Shown here piece by piece: positions 54,744 through 62,958 of a stretch of DNA of 64,000 nt; the first letter of the stretch is position 1, and the number at the start of each line of letters is the position of its first letter. Made by a program: the position numbers and the translations under genes. Location: positions 1,116,001 through 1,180,000 of the forward strand of contig JACPYL010000010.1 of NCBI GenBank assembly GCA_016196065.1, written 5' to 3'. The stretch comes from Acidobacteriota bacterium. GTDB lineage: Bacteria > Acidobacteriota > Terriglobia > Terriglobales > Acidobacteriaceae. Under the pieces are notes generated by a model. The model ran no database searches and was not told the DNA's origin. It saw only the letters and a list, made by a program, of their open reading frames with translations.

Positions 54744-55492
54744 GCCGCGTTCTAGTAGTCGAAGATGAAGCTCACCTCGCGCAGGGACTCCGCTTCAATC
54801 TGGAAGCCGAAGGTCATGCCGTGGAAGTTTCGGGAGACGGCGAATCTGCCCTGGCGCGACTGGTCGAGAAGCACGAACCGTTCGACGCGATGGTCCTGGA
54901 CGTGATGTTGCCAGGAAAGAGTGGCTTCACGGTCGCCGAAGAGTTGCGCCAGCGAAAGAACTATATTCCGATTCTGATGTTGACGGCCCGCGGGCGAGCG
55001 GAAGACGTACTCCAAGGCTTTGCGTCGGGTGCCGACGACTACCTTCCCAAACCGTTTGAACTTCCCATCCTGATCGCACGCCTCGACGGCCTGCTGCGCC
55101 GAACTTCCTGGATGCGGGAGTCTGTGCCGCACGCTCCCGTGCACAAGGACGACCCGGCGAGTTCCGGGACACAGGGACGGCCTGACGTGTTTAGCTTCGA
55201 TGGCATGACGATCGATTTCGGCGAACTCGAACTGCGCACGCTCGGGAATACCATCCACCTGACGTTGATGGAAGCAGAGTTTCTGCGCCATCTGATCCGC
55301 AACAATGGAAAGGTGGTGTCACGAAAATCGATCCTCGAGGAAGTCTGGGGCCTGCGGGAAGACACCGACACGCGCGCAATCGATAACTTCGTGGTGCGCC
55401 TGCGGAGGTATATCGAGGAAGACCCGTCCCAGCCCAAGCACTTACAGACCGTTCGCGGTGTGGGTTATCGGTTTGTGGCGGAGCCGGAATAG
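54740..55492 (+). CDS. OmpR/PhoB-family response regulator
   Basis: 250 residues. The receiver has the acidic pair in VVEDE and phospho-acceptor Asp54 in MVLDVMLPGKSG, Lys in YLPKPFE; a linker of about 30 residues leads to a winged helix (LTLMEAEFLRHLIRNNGKVVSRK, TVRGVGYRF). Pairs with the kinase by ATGA overlap. A DUF47 and Pit gene follow within 1 kb, so phosphate control is a fair guess, not shown. Confidence 0.95.
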   Translation: MSRVLVVEDEAHLAQGLRFNLEAEGHAVEVSGDGESALARLVEKHEPFDAMVLDVMLPGKSGFTVAEELRQRKNYIPILMLTARGRAEDVLQGFASGADDYLPKPFELPILIARLDGLLRRTSWMRESVPHAPVHKDDPASSGTQGRPDVFSFDGMTIDFGELELRTLGNTIHLTLMEAEFLRHLIRNNGKVVSRKSILEEVWGLREDTDTRAIDNFVVRLRRYIEEDPSQPKHLQTVRGVGYRFVAEPE

Positions 55493-55691
55493 GTCGTCAA
55501 CCCCTCATTCCAGTTATTCGTTAAATGGTCGCCTGGTGAACCGCGTTTGCAGTTGCCGCCATACGGTATACTCTCTGGTCCTTCAGAACCGTGACGCGTG
55601 TTGACCCTGCCGAAAGAGTTTTGCGGAGCAACGCACTTCGTCCGGCAAGCGCTGGCAGGTTTGTGAATTTGAGTTGTCCAGAGGGGGAGTT

Positions 55692-56303
55692 GTGCGTTTT
55701 ATTCCAACGGAAGCAAAATTTTTCGAGCTTTTTGCCGAACTCTCAGGCTACCTCACCGAGGGTGCAAAACTTCTGCGCGGCATCCTCGAAGATCCTTATG
55801 ACCTGGATATGCGCGTCGAACAAGTCCAGGCGATTGAGCACAAGGGCGACCGTGCGACCCACGCCATCATCACCAAACTCAATCAGAGTTTCATCACTCC
55901 ATTCGACCGCGAGGACATTCACAAACTTGCTTCCTCGCTCGATGACGTTCTTGACTTCACCAACGCTGCCGCCAACCGGCTCGTCATGTACAAAATTACG
56001 CAGCCGCCTCCCGCCGCTTCCGAACTCGCGGGCCTGATCGTGCTGCAGTGCGAGGAACTCGCGCAGGGTGTGTCTTTGCTTGAGAAGAATGGCGCAGTCA
56101 TGAAGCATTGTGAAGAAGTGAACCGCCTGGAAGACGAAGCGGACCACGTCAGCCGAAGGGCGATTGCATCGCTGTTCGACGGCGAAAAGGATCCCATTAA
56201 GCTCATCAAGCTCAAGGAACTCTTCGAGGTTCTGGAAGTGGCTACGGACAAAGCGGAAGACGCGGCCAACGTCCTGGAAGCGATCGTTCTCAAGAGCGCC
56301 TAG
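55692..56303 (+). CDS. DUF47 (PhoU-like) protein
   Basis: 203 residues from GTG at 55692 with GAGGGGGAG upstream. All-helical sequence with FELFAELSGYLTEGAKLL, EHKGDRATHAII and VNRLEDEADHV, the DUF47/PhoU-like layout that binds metal clusters. DUF47 genes nearly always precede pit; here Pit starts 45 bases later. Likely modulates the phosphate carrier. Confidence 0.9.
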   Translation: MRFIPTEAKFFELFAELSGYLTEGAKLLRGILEDPYDLDMRVEQVQAIEHKGDRATHAIITKLNQSFITPFDREDIHKLASSLDDVLDFTNAAANRLVMYKITQPPPAASELAGLIVLQCEELAQGVSLLEKNGAVMKHCEEVNRLEDEADHVSRRAIASLFDGEKDPIKLIKLKELFEVLEVATDKAEDAANVLEAIVLKSA

Positions 56304-56348
56304 TTTCACATTTGCGGTTACGGAATATCCTGGAGGCCACGCGTTCCG

Positions 56349-57389
56349 GTGCATACCGACGTTCTGCTTGTCCTGATTACGATCCTGGTCGCGCTCATCT
56401 TTGATTTCGTGAATGGATTTCACGATTCGGCGAACAGCATCGCCACCGTCGTTTCCACTCGTGTTCTCTCTCCCAAACTTGCCGTATTGTGGGCCGCGGC
56501 GTTTAACTTCCTCGCCGCATTTTTTCTTGGAACCGCCGTCGCTAAGACCATCGGCAGCGGCATGATTCATCTCGAATTTGTGGATCAGTACGTAGTCCTC
56601 GCTGGTCTGTTCGGCGCCATCGTTTGGGACTTGCTGACCTGGTGGTGGGGCTTGCCCACTTCTTCCTCGCATGCATTAATCGGCGGATATGCGGGGGCGG
56701 CCATGACGAATGCCGCTCTCCACCATGGAATCGGTTCAATCTTCTCTGTCGTCATTCCACATGGCTGGTATAAAACCCTGATCTTCATCGCGGTTGCACC
56801 CATGATCGGACTGGTTCTCGGGTTCCTCTTCATGGTGTCAGTGCATTGGATTTTCCGCCGTTCCGCGCCCCAACCGGTTGACCACCTGTTCCGCAGGCTG
56901 CAACTGCTTTCTGCCGCTGCCTACAGCCTGGGACACGGCGCCAACGACGCCCAGAAGACCATGGGGATCATCGCTGGTGCTTTGTACACCGGCGGATTCA
57001 TGACCAAGTCCGACATGCTCGGCGGCTGGGGCGGGTTTCATTGGCCCATCATTCTGGGTGCGCATGCTGCGATCGCCCTCGGAACCTACTTTGGCGGCTG
57101 GCGTATCGTCAAGACCATGGGCCAGAAGATCACCAAGCTGAAGCCCGTCGGAGGTTTCTGCGCTGAGACTGCCGGCGCCATCACGCTTTTTGCCACCGCC
57201 GTGGCCGGTATCCCCGTGAGCACGACCCACACCATCACCGGCGCGATCGTAGGAGTCGGCGCCGTCCAACGCCTTTCCGCTGTCCGCTGGGGGATCGCCG
57301 GCCGCATCATCTGGGCCTGGGTATTCACGATCCCCGCTGCCGCTCTTCTGGCCGCAGTAACCTTCGCAATCATGAATCGCTTTGCCTGA
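56349..57389 (+). CDS. pit: Inorganic phosphate transporter, PiT family
   Basis: 346 residues from GTG at 56349, GGAGG 12 bases upstream. Ten or so membrane segments; PiT signature halves FVNGFHDSANSIATVV (about 18-33) and SLGHGANDAQKTMGIIAG near 195-212. Low-affinity, cation- or proton-coupled phosphate (or metal-phosphate) import. Operon with DUF47. Confidence 0.95.
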   Translation: MHTDVLLVLITILVALIFDFVNGFHDSANSIATVVSTRVLSPKLAVLWAAAFNFLAAFFLGTAVAKTIGSGMIHLEFVDQYVVLAGLFGAIVWDLLTWWWGLPTSSSHALIGGYAGAAMTNAALHHGIGSIFSVVIPHGWYKTLIFIAVAPMIGLVLGFLFMVSVHWIFRRSAPQPVDHLFRRLQLLSAAAYSLGHGANDAQKTMGIIAGALYTGGFMTKSDMLGGWGGFHWPIILGAHAAIALGTYFGGWRIVKTMGQKITKLKPVGGFCAETAGAITLFATAVAGIPVSTTHTITGAIVGVGAVQRLSAVRWGIAGRIIWAWVFTIPAAALLAAVTFAIMNRFA

Positions 57390-57507
57390 GTTTGGAATAG
57401 ACCTCGGACTACCATTGTGTTCTGCCGCGAAAAATATTTGTTTTTGTAGGGCGGTGAGGTCAACGCCGTGGCGAAGAGGGTCAAGAAGCGAACGACGAGC
57501 GACGCTT

Positions 57508-58164
57508 CTAGTGTTGCTTGGCGGAGGAACTCATCGCCAGTTCCCGGAACAATCCCAAAACCTGCGCGGCGGTATTCTCGTCCGACAGGGTTTCGAGCGC
57601 GACGGTGGCGGTGAAGTGCGGAGAAGTAGGATTGAAGCGGACGTTCAGGAAATCCTTGTCGCGCCACGCCGTGAGCGCGTTGATCACGGCAGTAAGTTCC
57701 GGCGGCCAAGAGTCCTTCGTCGTCAGTACGACTGGGCCGGGACGACTCAGTGTCCACGTGCGGGTCTGGGAGGCACTGTCTTTTGCGGAGTGACCGGACC
57801 AGCGGCGTCGGATTACGTCCAGGTGGAAGCCGGGCGGAAACCCCATGTCGGCTTCGAAAGTCAGGGTTTCGGACTGTTTCCGCCAGCGACTTAGAAACCA
57901 CTGTACGGGAAACGGGCGAGGCTGCAATCGAACGGTGAGGCGGGCGTCTTCAAACCAGCGCGAAGACAAGCGGAGCGTGGCTTTCAATTGCGTGCTGCCA
58001 GCCTTCCATTTCGGTTCGAGAACGCGTCCTTTGCCGAGGCAGGCGCCCTGTACCCAGTGCAGCAAAGCGGTTCCGCGGCGCCGGTTGTAGACCACAAACC
58101 AGCCGTACCACAGCAGCAGCAATGCTGCCGCTACGCCGAGATCGATCAGGAAGAAGCGCCCCAC
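57508..58164 (-). CDS. Membrane-anchored protein of unknown function
   Basis: 218 residues from GTG at 58164 with AGAGGG upstream; a frame to 58212 is possible. One N-terminal membrane segment (FFLIDLGVAAALLLLWYGWFV) followed by basic residues, then a soluble domain of beta character (ATLRLSSRWFEDARLTVRL, TFEADMGFPPG) without a known motif. Topology suggests the domain stays cytosolic, by positive-inside reasoning. Convergent with pit. Confidence 0.7.
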   Translation of the reverse strand: MGRFFLIDLGVAAALLLLWYGWFVVYNRRRGTALLHWVQGACLGKGRVLEPKWKAGSTQLKATLRLSSRWFEDARLTVRLQPRPFPVQWFLSRWRKQSETLTFEADMGFPPGFHLDVIRRRWSGHSAKDSASQTRTWTLSRPGPVVLTTKDSWPPELTAVINALTAWRDKDFLNVRFNPTSPHFTATVALETLSDENTAAQVLGLFRELAMSSSAKQH

Positions 58165-58273
58165 GGTACCCTCTGCTCCGGAAATCCTACGTCTATGGAT
58201 GCAACAGCGCAAGAGGTAGTTAGAGAAAATCAGCAGGTCGGATTTTTTCGGATTCTCCCGCTAGAATAGCGGC

Positions 58274-58765
58274 GTGTCATTCCATATCCGGCCCTTCCAA
58301 AAAACGGATTTCGAAGCGTTATGGCAGATGGATCAGATCTGCTTTGATCCACTGCTCGCGTATTCGCGTCCGGAACTGGCGATTTATATGCGCCGTCCGG
58401 GGGCGTTCACGCTGGTGGCGGAATCCTTGGACGAAGGCGATAGCACAAAGGTCGCGCGCGCGATCTTGGGATTCATCGTCGCCGAGCCGCGTCGCCGGAC
58501 AGGGCACATCATCACCATTGACGTTCTGCCGACCACAAGACGTTCGGGAATCGGTTCGTCTTTGTTGCAGGCGGCGGAAGATCGGTTGCAGGCAGCCGGC
58601 GCACTGGTGGTGGAACTGGAAACCGCGGTAAACAATGCCGCCGCCATCCAGTTTTACAAGCGCAAAGAATATTTCGTGGAAAAGACTGTCCCCGGCTACT
58701 ATTCCAACCATCTGGACGCGTTGGTGATGCGCAAGGATTTGGTCACCGTCGCGAACAAGCTGTAG
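58274..58765 (+). CDS. GNAT-family N-acetyltransferase (RimI-like)
   Basis: 163 residues from GTG at 58274. Acetyl-CoA motif A is TIDVLPTTRRSGIGSSLLQAAE (about 79-100), with the R-x-x-G-I-G loop, and FYKRKEYF near the C terminus as motif B. RimI-type N-terminal acetyltransferase is the closest group; the target is unknown. A perfect hairpin starts at its stop codon. Confidence 0.87.
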   Translation: MSFHIRPFQKTDFEALWQMDQICFDPLLAYSRPELAIYMRRPGAFTLVAESLDEGDSTKVARAILGFIVAEPRRRTGHIITIDVLPTTRRSGIGSSLLQAAEDRLQAAGALVVELETAVNNAAAIQFYKRKEYFVEKTVPGYYSNHLDALVMRKDLVTVANKL

Positions 58766-58786
58766 AGACGGGGCTTGCCCCGTCTC
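58765..58786 (+). terminator. GAGACG-family hairpin after GNAT gene
   Basis: GAGACGGGGC and GCCCCGTCTC form a perfect 10-base-pair stem with a TT loop, starting at the G of the TAG stop. Same architecture as at 8239 and 62913. Little T-run follows. Confidence 0.65.
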
Positions 58787-58831
58787 CTGTTGCGATGAAA
58801 TACGAACGGGCCCTATGGGCATGTTGCTGCC

Positions 58832-58855
58832 AGAGACGCGGCAATCCGCGTCTCT
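58832..58855. repeat. GAGACG-family hairpin, inverted copy
   Basis: AGAGACGCGG and CCGCGTCTCT pair perfectly around CAAT, between the GNAT and pheA genes. It is the same palindromic family in the other orientation. Confidence 0.65.
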
Positions 58856-58906
58856 ACCAGTTGTTCTTCTTAGCTTGCGGTAATGTTGGAACCGGAAAAT
58901 CTATTC

Positions 58907-59731
58907 ATGAAAATTGCCATTCAGGGTGAACTCGGGTCGTTCAGTCATCAGGCGGCCGAAACGATGTTGCCGGGAGCAAAGATTGTCCCGTGCGCGCGTT
59001 CTTTGGAAGTGTTTGACCGCGTTGGCAAAGGCACGGTCGGTGGCGCCGTGATCCCGATCGAGAATTCGCTGGCGGGATCGGTGGCCGAACACTTCGATCT
59101 TTTGTTGAGCCGTGAGGTCCATATTGTCAGCGAATTTCGGCTGCGGATCGTGCACAACCTGATTGCCGCGCCGGGCGTGAAGTTTGGCGACATCCGCAAG
59201 GTCTATTCCCATCCCATCGCAATCGAACAGTGTCGCGATCTGTTTGCGAAGTATCCCAAACTGGAGCCAACGCCGTTTTATGACACGGCAGGCAGCGTTA
59301 AGCACGTGGTTGGTAACGGACTCCGCGATGCTGCGGGAATCGCCAGCCGCCGTGCCGCTGAAGTGTATGCAGGGAAGATCCTCAAAGCCGGCATCGAGGA
59401 TGACAAGAAGAACTTCACGCGTTTCTTTTCGATTCACCGCGGCCTTGCCCAAGGCGGAAGATCGCGCGCAAGTCGCAAGGCTGGGAAGACATCCCTTGCC
59501 TTTGTCGTGCGCAATATACCCGGCGCATTGTTCAAGGCGCTCAGCGTGTTTGCACTGCGCGATATCAGCCTGACGAAAATCGAATCTCGCCCGATGCGCG
59601 GACGTCCCTGGGAGTACGTGTTCTTTGTGGACCTGCTCCGTGGCGACGATGAAGCGGCGCGCAACGCGTTGCATCATCTCGGGGAAGTGGCTGAACTGGT
59701 GAAAGTCCTCGGAATTTATCCTCCTGCCTGA
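58907..59731 (+). CDS. pheA: Prephenate dehydratase with ACT domain
   Basis: 274 residues from the ATG at 58907 (MKIAIQGELGSFSH); an ATG eight codons upstream is not family-like. Two-lobe catalytic part with ENSLAGSV and KNFTRFF (the essential TRF Thr), then a C-terminal ACT domain (about 190-274; LAFVVRNIPGALFKALSVFA, ESRPMRGRPWEYVF) for phenylalanine feedback. Converts prephenate to phenylpyruvate. Monofunctional, no mutase domain. Confidence 0.93.
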   Translation: MKIAIQGELGSFSHQAAETMLPGAKIVPCARSLEVFDRVGKGTVGGAVIPIENSLAGSVAEHFDLLLSREVHIVSEFRLRIVHNLIAAPGVKFGDIRKVYSHPIAIEQCRDLFAKYPKLEPTPFYDTAGSVKHVVGNGLRDAAGIASRRAAEVYAGKILKAGIEDDKKNFTRFFSIHRGLAQGGRSRASRKAGKTSLAFVVRNIPGALFKALSVFALRDISLTKIESRPMRGRPWEYVFFVDLLRGDDEAARNALHHLGEVAELVKVLGIYPPA

Positions 59732-59859
59732 TGTGACGGATGCAGTCCGGTCACGTGGCTACGTCACAGTGAGCAGTGACGGGCTCCACCGTCTTTCCTA
59801 TTTTGCTGACCTAGTCTGAAATTGGACTGCAAGCAGTCTGGAGCCCCAGGAGGACTTCC

Positions 59860-60237
59860 ATGCGTCATATGAGATTTGCAGGGATTGTTGTTGTAAGTTG
59901 CATTCTTGTGCTGTGTGCCTTTGCCGTAGCTGGCCAGAATCCGATGGGAGTGGCGAACCGGTATCAAGTGAGCTTCACCGAACAGGTCTGGATTGCCGAC
60001 ACCATGCTTCCCGTAGGCGACTACGAAATTCGGCATGTGATGGAAGGCCAAGATCACATCATGATTTTCCGGCAATTGAAAGTTCGCAAGCCGGCCGAAG
60101 TTCGAGCGAAATGTACGTTGGTGCCGTTGCAGGAGAAAGCCTCGGATACGCAGAAGATCTACACCCTCAACGCGGCTAATCAACGGGTACTGCACGAGTT
60201 AATTTTCAAAGGCGACCTCGCCCGGCACGTGTTTTAG
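59860..60237 (+). CDS. Small secreted protein of unknown function
   Basis: 125 residues with AGGAGG six bases before ATG. Signal peptide about 1-26 (cleavage after VAGQ). The mature part is beta-rich and basic (YEIRHVMEGQDHIMIFRQL, VRAKCTLVPLQEK), with one Cys and ending in LARHVF. Similar short secreted proteins are, from memory, common in Acidobacteria; no function is known. Followed by two GC-rich hairpins. Confidence 0.7.
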   Translation: MRHMRFAGIVVVSCILVLCAFAVAGQNPMGVANRYQVSFTEQVWIADTMLPVGDYEIRHVMEGQDHIMIFRQLKVRKPAEVRAKCTLVPLQEKASDTQKIYTLNAANQRVLHELIFKGDLARHVF

Positions 60238-60264
60238 ATCTAAGTGAGCCCGTTTTGACCGGCA

Positions 60265-60290
60265 GGGAGCGCACCATTCCGGGCGCTCCC
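60265..60290 (+). terminator. GC-rich hairpin after small secreted-protein gene
   Basis: GGGAGCGC and GCGCTCCC pair (8 base pairs, ten-base loop). A second weak hairpin follows. No T-run, so efficiency is uncertain. Confidence 0.45.
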
Positions 60291-60333
60291 GCCACCCTGG
60301 GCCTACCCCAGGGGTCACGCACCCTTGTGTGTC

Positions 60334-60361
60334 TTGCAAAAAACCTAAAAACGTCTAGAAT
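60334..60361 (+). promoter_or_regulatory. Candidate sigma-70 promoter of lon
   Basis: TTGCAA (60334-60339), 16 bases, TAGAAT (60356-60361). The start site would be near 60368, leaving a leader of about 75 bases that contains the HAIR-like operator. Confidence 0.55.
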
Positions 60362-60414
60362 TCAACGGCCTAGAGCAAAGCCCTGCATCTTTTTTGCGAA
60401 TGGGATCATCCAAG

Positions 60415-60435
60415 GTTGAGTGAAAGTCACTCAAG
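60415..60435 (+). promoter_or_regulatory. HAIR-like operator (HspR-type) before lon
   Basis: GTTGAGT, seven bases, ACTCAAG matches the HAIR consensus CTTGAGT-N7-ACTCAAG at 13 of 14 positions. HspR, a MerR-family repressor, binds HAIR and controls dnaK, clpB or lon in several bacteria. It ends eight bases before the lon ATG and would block the ribosome site or transcription. Confidence 0.72.
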
Positions 60436-60443
60436 GTCAAAGT

Positions 60444-62864
60444 ATGACGAAATCAGATCAGACCGAAATCACTACTTACGATACTTCGGGACGTTCCTTG
60501 CCCATTCTGCCGGTGCGCGACACGGTGTTGTTTCCGCACGCGGTTTTGCCGCTGACGGTGGGTCGCGACAGTTCAGTCCAGTTAATCAACTCGCTGGGTG
60601 AGGACAAAACGATTGTGGTGGTCGCACAGCGCGAAGCGCGCGTGGACGCCCCTCAGCCTACCGACCTGTACACCGTGGGGACGCTCGCAATTGTCCACAA
60701 AGTGGTCAAGATGCCGAACCAAAGCCTGTTCGTGTTCGCGGAAGGCCTGGAGCGTGTGCGGCTGACGGAGTTTTCGCAGCTCACGCCGTTCATGCGCGCG
60801 CAGGTGGAGACCATCCCGGAAACTATTCCGCCCAAGAATTCTGAAATCGAAGCGCTGCAGCGCAATGTGCTGACCCTGTTTCAGCAGATCGTTGCCGGTT
60901 CGCCGACGCTTTCGGATGAACTCTCGACGGTCGCGATGAATATTGAAGAGCCGGGACGCCTGGTGGATTTCATCGCCTCGTCGCTTCCGTCGCTTAGTAC
61001 GTCCGACAAGCAGGACACGCTCGAGACTACGGACGTTCGCACCCGTCTTGAAAAAGTGAATCAGCATCTCGCGAAGGAGCTGGAAGTTCAGCAACTGCGC
61101 AACAAGATCCAGTCCGAAGTACAAGACCGCGTGCAGCAGACCCAGCGGGAGTACTACCTGCGCGAGCAAATGAAGGCGATCCAGAAAGAACTGGGCGAGC
61201 AGGATGAAGGCGCGCGCGATACGGAAGATTTGAAGGCGAAGATCGAATCCGCCGGCATGCCCGACGACGTGAAGAAAGAAGCGCTGAAGGAACTCGGACG
61301 CCTTTCTCGCATGTCGCCGATGGCTGCCGACTACTCGGTGACTCGGAACTATATCGAGTGGCTCGCGGTATTGCCGTGGGAGAAGACTTCAGGCGGCGCG
61401 ATTGAAATTCCGAAAGCGAAAGAGATTCTCGACGCCGATCACTACGATTTGCAGAAGGTGAAAGACCGCATTCTCGACTACCTGTCCGTGCGCCGGTTGA
61501 AGCCGTCGATGAAGGGGCCGATTCTCTGCTTTGTCGGACCTCCCGGAGTAGGCAAGACCTCGCTTGGTAAATCGATCGCGCGGGCGCTGGGGCGCAAGTT
61601 CGTGCGTTTGTCCCTCGGCGGCGTGCATGATGAAGCCGAGATCCGCGGACACCGTCGTACGTACATCGGAGCTTTGCCCGGACAGATCATTCAAGGCATT
61701 CGCCGCGCGGAGACCAAAGATCCGGTCTTCATGCTCGATGAAATCGATAAGGTCGGGCGCGATTTCCGTGGCGATCCAGCGTCGGCGTTGCTGGAAGCGC
61801 TTGATCCTGAGCAGAACTCGACTTTCCGCGACAACTATTTGGATGTGACGTTCGATCTTTCGAAGGTTCTGTTCATTACGACCGCGAATATGCTCGACCC
61901 GATCGCGGAGCCGTTGCGCGATCGTATGGAGATCATCGAACTGCAGGGATACACGGAAGAAGAAAAAGTTCATATCTCGTTCCAGTACCTGATTCCGCGC
62001 CAGATTGAAGAAAACGGAATCACGCAGGAGCAGATTGAATTTCCTCCCGAATCGGTGAGCTTCGTGATTCGTCACTACACGCGCGAAGCCGGAGTCCGCA
62101 ACCTGGAACGTACGATCGGGACGATCTGCCGCAAGCAGGCGCGCCGGCTGGCGGAAGGGAAGACGGAGAAACTGGTCGTCACCAAGGAAATCATTGTGGA
62201 ATTTCTGGGTGGGATCAAGATTCGCAGCGAAGGCGAAATTGCCGAGCGCACGAAACGAGCGGGCGTGGTGGTTGGGCTGGCGTGGACGCCGTCTGGCGGC
62301 GACGTGCTGTTTGTCGAAGCGAACCTGATGAAAGGCAAAGGCGGTCTCACGATTACCGGCCAGATTCAGGACGTGATGCGCGAGTCCATGCAGGCTGGCC
62401 TGAGTTGGGTACGCTCGAACGCCTCGCAATTGGGAATCGACGAAGAATTTTTCGCCACCCATGACATCCACATTCACGTGCCGGCGGGAGCAATCCCCAA
62501 GGACGGTCCGTCGGCGGGCGTGACGATTGTGACAGCACTGGTCTCGTTGTTAACGGGCCGGCAGGTTCGTCCGTTGACCGCAATGACTGGGGAAATCACC
62601 TTGAGCGGCAATGTGCTTCCGGTGGGCGGAATCAAAGAAAAGGTTCTCGCCGCCAAGCGCGCAGGGGTGCATGACGTAATTCTGCCCGCAGACAACCAGA
62701 CCAACGTCGAGGAAGACCTGACGCCGGAACAATTGCTAGGACTGACTCCGCACTACGTCAAGACCATTGACGAGGTCCTGGAGTTCGCACTCCCGACCTC
62801 GGAGAAAGAAGTACGCCAGGACGCAGAAGAGCGCGAGAAAGTCCTGAGTACGCAGAATGCGTAG
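60444..62864 (+). CDS. lon: ATP-dependent protease Lon
   Basis: 806 residues from the ATG at 60444, AAGG upstream; a GTG at 60420 lies inside the operator and adds eight non-family residues. LON N-terminal domain (LPILPVRDTVLFPHAVLPL), AAA+ with Walker A GPPGVGKTSLGKS (about 365) and Walker B FMLDEIDK, and a Ser-Lys protease domain with Ser690 (KDGPSAG) and Lys731 (GGIKEK). Cytosolic hexamer for damaged proteins. Heat-shock control is suggested by the HAIR element. Confidence 0.97.
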   Translation: MTKSDQTEITTYDTSGRSLPILPVRDTVLFPHAVLPLTVGRDSSVQLINSLGEDKTIVVVAQREARVDAPQPTDLYTVGTLAIVHKVVKMPNQSLFVFAEGLERVRLTEFSQLTPFMRAQVETIPETIPPKNSEIEALQRNVLTLFQQIVAGSPTLSDELSTVAMNIEEPGRLVDFIASSLPSLSTSDKQDTLETTDVRTRLEKVNQHLAKELEVQQLRNKIQSEVQDRVQQTQREYYLREQMKAIQKELGEQDEGARDTEDLKAKIESAGMPDDVKKEALKELGRLSRMSPMAADYSVTRNYIEWLAVLPWEKTSGGAIEIPKAKEILDADHYDLQKVKDRILDYLSVRRLKPSMKGPILCFVGPPGVGKTSLGKSIARALGRKFVRLSLGGVHDEAEIRGHRRTYIGALPGQIIQGIRRAETKDPVFMLDEIDKVGRDFRGDPASALLEALDPEQNSTFRDNYLDVTFDLSKVLFITTANMLDPIAEPLRDRMEIIELQGYTEEEKVHISFQYLIPRQIEENGITQEQIEFPPESVSFVIRHYTREAGVRNLERTIGTICRKQARRLAEGKTEKLVVTKEIIVEFLGGIKIRSEGEIAERTKRAGVVVGLAWTPSGGDVLFVEANLMKGKGGLTITGQIQDVMRESMQAGLSWVRSNASQLGIDEEFFATHDIHIHVPAGAIPKDGPSAGVTIVTALVSLLTGRQVRPLTAMTGEITLSGNVLPVGGIKEKVLAAKRAGVHDVILPADNQTNVEEDLTPEQLLGLTPHYVKTIDEVLEFALPTSEKEVRQDAEEREKVLSTQNA

Positions 62865-62912
62865 AGACAGTGCTTAGTGATTCGTTGTTAGTGATTTGAA
62901 AGTCCGCGACGC

Positions 62913-62942
62913 AGAGACGAGGCAAGCCTCGTCTCTTTTTTT
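62913..62942 (+). terminator. Rho-independent terminator of lon (GAGACG family)
   Basis: AGAGACGAGGC and GCCTCGTCTCT form a perfect 11-base-pair stem with AA loop, followed directly by a run of T to 62942. The strongest terminator of the GAGACG hairpin family here. Confidence 0.92.
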
Positions 62943-62958
62943 GCGTCGACCTGAACCC

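Noticed and set aside
60420-60443. GTG start for Lon
   Set aside because: It falls inside the HAIR-like palindrome and has no ribosome site; the ATG at 60444 has AAGG upstream.
61389-62477. Open minus-strand frame of about 360 codons opposite lon
   Set aside because: It lies wholly antisense to a clear Lon protease, shows no family motif, and is explained by GC-rich codon structure.
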